DNA from: Roseiflexaceae bacterium | GTDB taxonomy: Bacteria > Chloroflexota > Chloroflexia > Chloroflexales > Roseiflexaceae | Reading direction: 5' to 3' | Length of the DNA stretch: 7,524 nt | NCBI GenBank assembly: GCA_947462525.1 | Contig: CANHPK010000071.1 | Span: 1 to 7,524, forward strand | Shown: in pieces, positions 5,045 to 7,524 of the stretch | Layout of the letters: each line of letters starts with the position of its first letter | Numbering within the stretch: the first letter of the stretch is position 1 | Program-made: the position numbers and the translations under genes | Notes under the pieces: generated by a model | Databases searched by the model: none | Seen by the model: only the letters and a program-made list of their open reading frames with translations | What the model was told of the DNA's origin: nothing

Positions 5045-5079
5045 GTGGTTCATGAGAGTCGCCCCTCACGCCCCGCAAA

Positions 5080-5367
5080 CTACTTCATCTTGCCGCGTTT
5101 GTCAGCCTTCTTACCACCATGGGAACGGAAGGTTCTGGTTGGCGCGAATTCACCCAACTTATGACCAACCATGTTTTCGGTCACATAGACCGGAACGTGG
5201 CGGCGACCATCATGAACAGCAATGGTGTGACCCACCATTTGTGGAAAGATCGTCGAGGAGCGTGACCACGTACGGAGCACTTTCTTCTCGTTCGTCTTGT
5301 TCAAGTCTTCGACACGGCCCAATAGTCGTAAGTCGACAAATGGACCCTTCTTCGATGACCGTGACAT
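5080..5367 (-). CDS. rpsS: Small-subunit ribosomal protein S19 (uS19)
   Basis: S19 sits in the 30S head, binds 16S rRNA with S13 and faces the central protuberance and the A- and P-site tRNAs. The 95-residue protein begins MSRSSKKGPFVDLRLLGRVE. It has TWSRSSTIFPQMVGHTIAVH (33-52), the signature HVPVYVTENMVGHKLGEFA (57-75) and FRSHGGKKADKRGK at the end. The ATG has AAAGGA about 6 nt upstream. It follows L2 after a 67-nt spacer with a stem-loop and precedes L22 by 55 nt. Confidence 0.98.
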   Translation of the reverse strand: MSRSSKKGPFVDLRLLGRVEDLNKTNEKKVLRTWSRSSTIFPQMVGHTIAVHDGRRHVPVYVTENMVGHKLGEFAPTRTFRSHGGKKADKRGKMK

Positions 5368-5390
5368 TCTCGGTCCTTTCGTAATTTGCT

Positions 5391-5429
5391 AACGGCGCCT
5401 ACGGGCCTGTGCTCCTCTAGGCGCCCGTT
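5391..5429 (-). promoter_or_regulatory. Stem-loop in the L2-S19 spacer with two competing pairings
   Basis: In mRNA sense AACGGGCGCCTA (5429-5418) can pair with TAGGCGCCGTT (5401-5391), a strong 11-bp GC-rich stem with one bulged base and a 16-nt loop. The same 5' arm can instead pair through ACGGGC with GCCCGT within the loop and 3' side, so two exclusive folds exist. The stem begins five bases after a tandem TAG-TAG at the end of L2. It is followed by AGCAAATTACG and then the S19 Shine-Dalgarno, not by a U-run, so it is not an intrinsic terminator. It may tune mRNA stability or S19 translation (inference). Confidence 0.5.
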
Positions 5430-5434
5430 CGCTA

Positions 5435-6259
5435 CTACTTCGTACGACGGCGCACAATGAATCGATCCGTGCGTGGGTTGTGCCGCGTCTTGACACCACG
5501 TGCGGGCTTGCCCCACTTGGTCTTGGGCGGCATACCGCGGGGTGCACGGCCCTCACCACCACCATGAGGATGGTCGCGCGGGTTCATTGCAGAACCACGC
5601 ACTTCGGGGCGACGACCCAACCAGCGTTTGCGACCGGCTTTACCCAAGCGCACGTTCTGGTGGTCGATATTTCCAACCTGGCCAATGGTGGCCATACAGT
5701 TGATGTGGATCATGCGCGTCTCGCCGGATGGCATACGCAACGTGGCGTAATCACCTTCTTTGGCAATCAGCTGCGCCGAGGTACCTGCGCTACGGACCAT
5801 CACCCCACCGCGACCCTGCTGCAACTCGACGTTGTGCACTTCGCTACCAAGGGGGATGAGCTTCAACGGCAAGGCACAACCCAAGCGGATTTCGGCTTCG
5901 GGACCGCTCATCACTTTGTCGCCCACCTTCAGACCCGTTGGCGCCAAGATATAGCGCTTTTCGCCGTCTGAGTAGTTCAACAATGCGATGCGGGACGAGC
6001 GATTCGGATCGTACTCGATCGCTGCGACCACGGCTGCCATGCCGATTTTGTTGCGCTTGAAGTCGATTTGACGATATGCACGGCGCACACCACCGCCACG
6101 ATGACGGGTCGTGATGCGACCGTAGTTGTTACGGCCGCCGCTCTTGCGGAGCGGTGACAGCAACGACTTCTCAGGCTTCTGCTTCGTTATTTCCTCGAAC
6201 GTCGAGCCTGACATGTTGCGTCGGCCCGCGGAGGTCGGTTTGTATATTCGAACACCCAT
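5435..6259 (-). CDS. rplB: Large-subunit ribosomal protein L2 (uL2)
   Basis: L2 is an essential 23S rRNA-binding protein near the peptidyl transferase centre that also forms an intersubunit bridge. The 274-residue product matches the family length. It starts MGVRIYKPTSAGRRNMSGST and contains KSGGRNNYGRITTRHRGGG (39-57), YRQIDFKRNK (62-71), an OB-fold region with AIEYDPNRSSRIALL (80-94), GRGGVMVRSAGTSAQ (149-163) and GKAGRKRWLGRRPEVRG (206-222). The catalytic-region loop AMNPRDHPHGGGEGR (224-238) keeps its histidines but has Arg at 228, where E. coli has Val. It ends TDRFIVRRRTK and has two in-frame TAG stops. The ATG follows GGAG by about 7 nt. It lies 32 nt after L23. Confidence 0.98.
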   Translation of the reverse strand: MGVRIYKPTSAGRRNMSGSTFEEITKQKPEKSLLSPLRKSGGRNNYGRITTRHRGGGVRRAYRQIDFKRNKIGMAAVVAAIEYDPNRSSRIALLNYSDGEKRYILAPTGLKVGDKVMSGPEAEIRLGCALPLKLIPLGSEVHNVELQQGRGGVMVRSAGTSAQLIAKEGDYATLRMPSGETRMIHINCMATIGQVGNIDHQNVRLGKAGRKRWLGRRPEVRGSAMNPRDHPHGGGEGRAPRGMPPKTKWGKPARGVKTRHNPRTDRFIVRRRTK

Positions 6260-6291
6260 TGCTTACTCCATCGCGACTAGACGGCCGCGCT

Positions 6292-6576
6292 CTACATGCC
6301 TTCGAACACGTCAATCGTGTTGCCAGCCGCCAGCGTGACAATTGCTTTCTTCCAGCGACTGGTGTAGCCAGTCCGAATCCCGCGGCGACGCATCTTGCCA
6401 CGCACGTTGATGGTGGCGACGTCGGTGACCGTCACGTTGAAAATCGTCGCGATGGCCGCGCCAATTTCTGGCTTGGTGGCATCTTTGTCGACCTCGAAGC
6501 AGTATTTGTTCAACTGCATCAAGTTGGTGTTCTTCTCGGTGATCAACGGCCGGATGATGATCTGATGTGCGTTCAT
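6292..6576 (-). CDS. rplW: Large-subunit ribosomal protein L23 (uL23)
   Basis: L23 lies at the tunnel exit and docks trigger factor and SRP. The 94-residue product begins MNAHQIIIRPLITEKNTNLM, the family start, followed by KYCFEVDKDATKPEIGAAIA (24-43), the IFNVTVTDVATINVRGKMRR segment (45-64) and WKKAIVTLAAGNTIDVFEGM at the end. It is in the normal size range. Its ATG shares one base with the L4 stop (TAATG), with purine-rich GGAGAGG upstream, so coupling to L4 is likely. A 32-nt spacer leads to L2. Confidence 0.97.
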   Translation of the reverse strand: MNAHQIIIRPLITEKNTNLMQLNKYCFEVDKDATKPEIGAAIATIFNVTVTDVATINVRGKMRRRGIRTGYTSRWKKAIVTLAAGNTIDVFEGM

Positions 6577-7226
6577 TATGCGTCCTCTCCATCGACGTGT
6601 GCCGGTGAGCTGAGGTAGCTTTCCATGACCGCGACGGCTGGCTGCGCAATGATGACGTTGTCGTACGTCAACAGGTCAACCACATTCAGATAATGTGCCG
6701 GCAGGGTCTTCACACCTGGGATGTTGTTGATTGACTTGGTGACCACTTCGTTGCGACCTGGCAATACGATCAACGTCTTGCCGGTGGCGTTCAAAGCGCT
6801 CAGACAGACCAACATGTCCTTCGTGCGTGGGGATGCGAGCTCGAAGCCATCGACAAATTTGACCTGCTGATCAGCAAATTTGACCGACAATGCCGATCGA
6901 ACTGCCAACCGGCGCATCTTGCGTGGCATTGATTTGTAATACGAACGTGGGTGTGGACCATGTGCCACGCCACCACCCTTGCGGTGTGGTGCTCGGATCG
7001 AACCCGCACGGGCTCGGCCGGTACCCTTTTGCCGGAACAACTTACGCGTGCTGCCATCAACTTCGCCACGACCGCGGGTGTTGTGCAAGCCCAGCCGCGC
7101 ATTTGCATGCTGACGTACCATCGCTTGGTGCATCACCGGGACGTTCGGCTCGATCCCAAAGATGTAGTCGTCGAGTTGTATCGTGCCGACCTCAGCCCCA
7201 GATTGGCTAAACAGTTTTGCTTCCAT
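6576..7226 (-). CDS. rplD: Large-subunit ribosomal protein L4 (uL4)
   Basis: L4 binds 23S rRNA, and its long loop reaches the narrowest part of the exit tunnel beside L22. In E. coli it also represses the S10 operon through the leader mRNA. The product has 216 residues from MEAKLFSQSG. The tunnel loop is clear: STRKLFRQKGTGRARAGSIR (59-78), then PHRKGGGVAHGPHPRSY. The C-terminal part has the Rossmann-like region ending with LLTYDNVIIAQPAV. A GTG directly upstream (7229) would add one residue. The ATG at 7226 is chosen because the GGGGTGG ribosome-binding sequence is better spaced for it. It starts about 10 nt after L3 and overlaps L23 by one base. Confidence 0.96.
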   Translation of the reverse strand: MEAKLFSQSGAEVGTIQLDDYIFGIEPNVPVMHQAMVRQHANARLGLHNTRGRGEVDGSTRKLFRQKGTGRARAGSIRAPHRKGGGVAHGPHPRSYYKSMPRKMRRLAVRSALSVKFADQQVKFVDGFELASPRTKDMLVCLSALNATGKTLIVLPGRNEVVTKSINNIPGVKTLPAHYLNVVDLLTYDNVIIAQPAVAVMESYLSSPAHVDGEDA

Positions 7227-7236
7227 CACACCACCC

Positions 7237-7524
7237 CTACTTACTGCTCTTTACCGCACGACGTACCATCACCAACCCGCTTTTGGGGCCAGGGACAGAT
7301 CCGCGTACCAGCAGAAGATTGCGGTCGCTCAATACTTCGACGACCATGAGATTCTGTACAGTCACTCGAGCGTTACCCATACGGCCGGCCATGCGCGTGT
7401 TCTTGAACACGTGTCCTGGGTCCGTACCAGCACCGATCGAACCAGGGGCGCGTTGACGGTCGGATTGACCGTGTGTGCGGGGACCACCACTGAACCCATG
7501 GCGCTTCACAACGCCTTGGAATCC
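7237..7524 (-). CDS. rplC: Large-subunit ribosomal protein L3 (uL3), 3' part, runs off the right edge
   Basis: L3 is an early 50S assembly protein whose extended loop reaches towards the peptidyl transferase centre. The last 95 residues are in the window and the 5' part lies beyond it; the full protein is normally 205-220 residues. The frame is open to the edge and reads GFQGVVKRHGFSGGPRTHGQ, then PGSIGAGTDPGHVFKNTRMA, GRMGNARVTVQN, and NLLLVRGSVPGPKSGLVMVR. All are L3 hallmarks, including the GSIG and MAGRMGN segments. It ends with TAG, and L4 follows after about 10 nt. The S10 gene and the operon promoter and leader would be further upstream and are not visible. Confidence 0.97.
   Translation of the reverse strand, partial: GFQGVVKRHGFSGGPRTHGQSDRQRAPGSIGAGTDPGHVFKNTRMAGRMGNARVTVQNLMVVEVLSDRNLLLVRGSVPGPKSGLVMVRRAVKSSK

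Noticed and set aside
5025..5079. Promoter within the S19-L22 spacer or other spacers
   Set aside because: No convincing -35/-10 pair could be found in any of the GC-rich spacers by eye.
5391..5429. Intrinsic terminator inside the operon between L2 and S19
   Set aside because: The stem is strong but no run of U follows; the downstream sequence is AGCAAATTACG leading to the S19 ribosome-binding site.
7227..7229. GTG just before the L4 ATG as the start
   Set aside because: The ribosome-binding sequence is only about 1-4 nt from the GTG, but better spaced from the ATG three bases later; the difference is a single residue.
1..7524. Mobile elements, CRISPR arrays, tRNA or rRNA genes, attachment sites, or a hidden defence-type system
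   Set aside because: Nearly all sequence is accounted for by conserved ribosomal protein genes; I saw no regularly spaced repeats, transposase-like frame, or tRNA-like folding sequence. No gene order break or foreign insertion is present.

Overview
This window is an almost fully packed piece of a bacterial ribosomal-protein gene cluster, the S10 operon running straight into the spc operon. Every gene I can support lies on the minus strand, so transcription runs from the right edge to the left edge. In transcription order the genes are L3 (3' part only), L4, L23, L2, S19, L22, S3, L16, L29, S17, L14, L24, L5, S14 (zinc type), S8, L6 and L18 (5' part only). The order is the classical bacterial one with nothing inserted or missing. 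The plus strand holds only shadow frames.

Organism: a bacterium with moderately high GC. The sequences do not look proteobacterial. The single short zinc-binding S14 between L5 and S8, the four-cysteine C-terminal ribbon on L24, the L2 C-terminal segment and a long Gly/Arg/Gln tail on S3 suggest Chloroflexota, perhaps a relative of the Chloroflexales. This is recognition from memory and is tentative (about 0.5 to 0.6).

Layout: the right half (about 2888-7524) is the S10 block and the left half (1-2884) is the start of the spc block. They are separated by only 3 nt (S17 stop, then L14 start), with no terminator, so they are probably one transcription unit. Several junctions overlap: L4/L23 and L14/L24 share one base (TAATG), and L16/L29 share four (ATGA). 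Most genes have a clear Shine-Dalgarno sequence. S14 starts with TTG and S8 with GTG. No promoter is visible; it probably lies upstream of L3, beyond the right edge.

No previously undescribed protein system is present. The interest lies in the six spacers of more than 50 nt (L2-S19, S19-L22, L24-L5, L5-S14, S14-S8, L6-L18). They hold possible RNA hairpins, some touching the next gene's ribosome-binding site or start codon. Three spacers share a stop-proximal AGTAGCG followed by a hairpin. The L24-L5 spacer, which occupies the place where E. coli spc mRNA is bound by the repressor S8, has the richest structure. The other oddities are the repetitive S3 tail, frequent UAG stops including two tandem UAG-UAG, and an arginine in the conserved NP(V)DHPHGGGEGR loop of L2.
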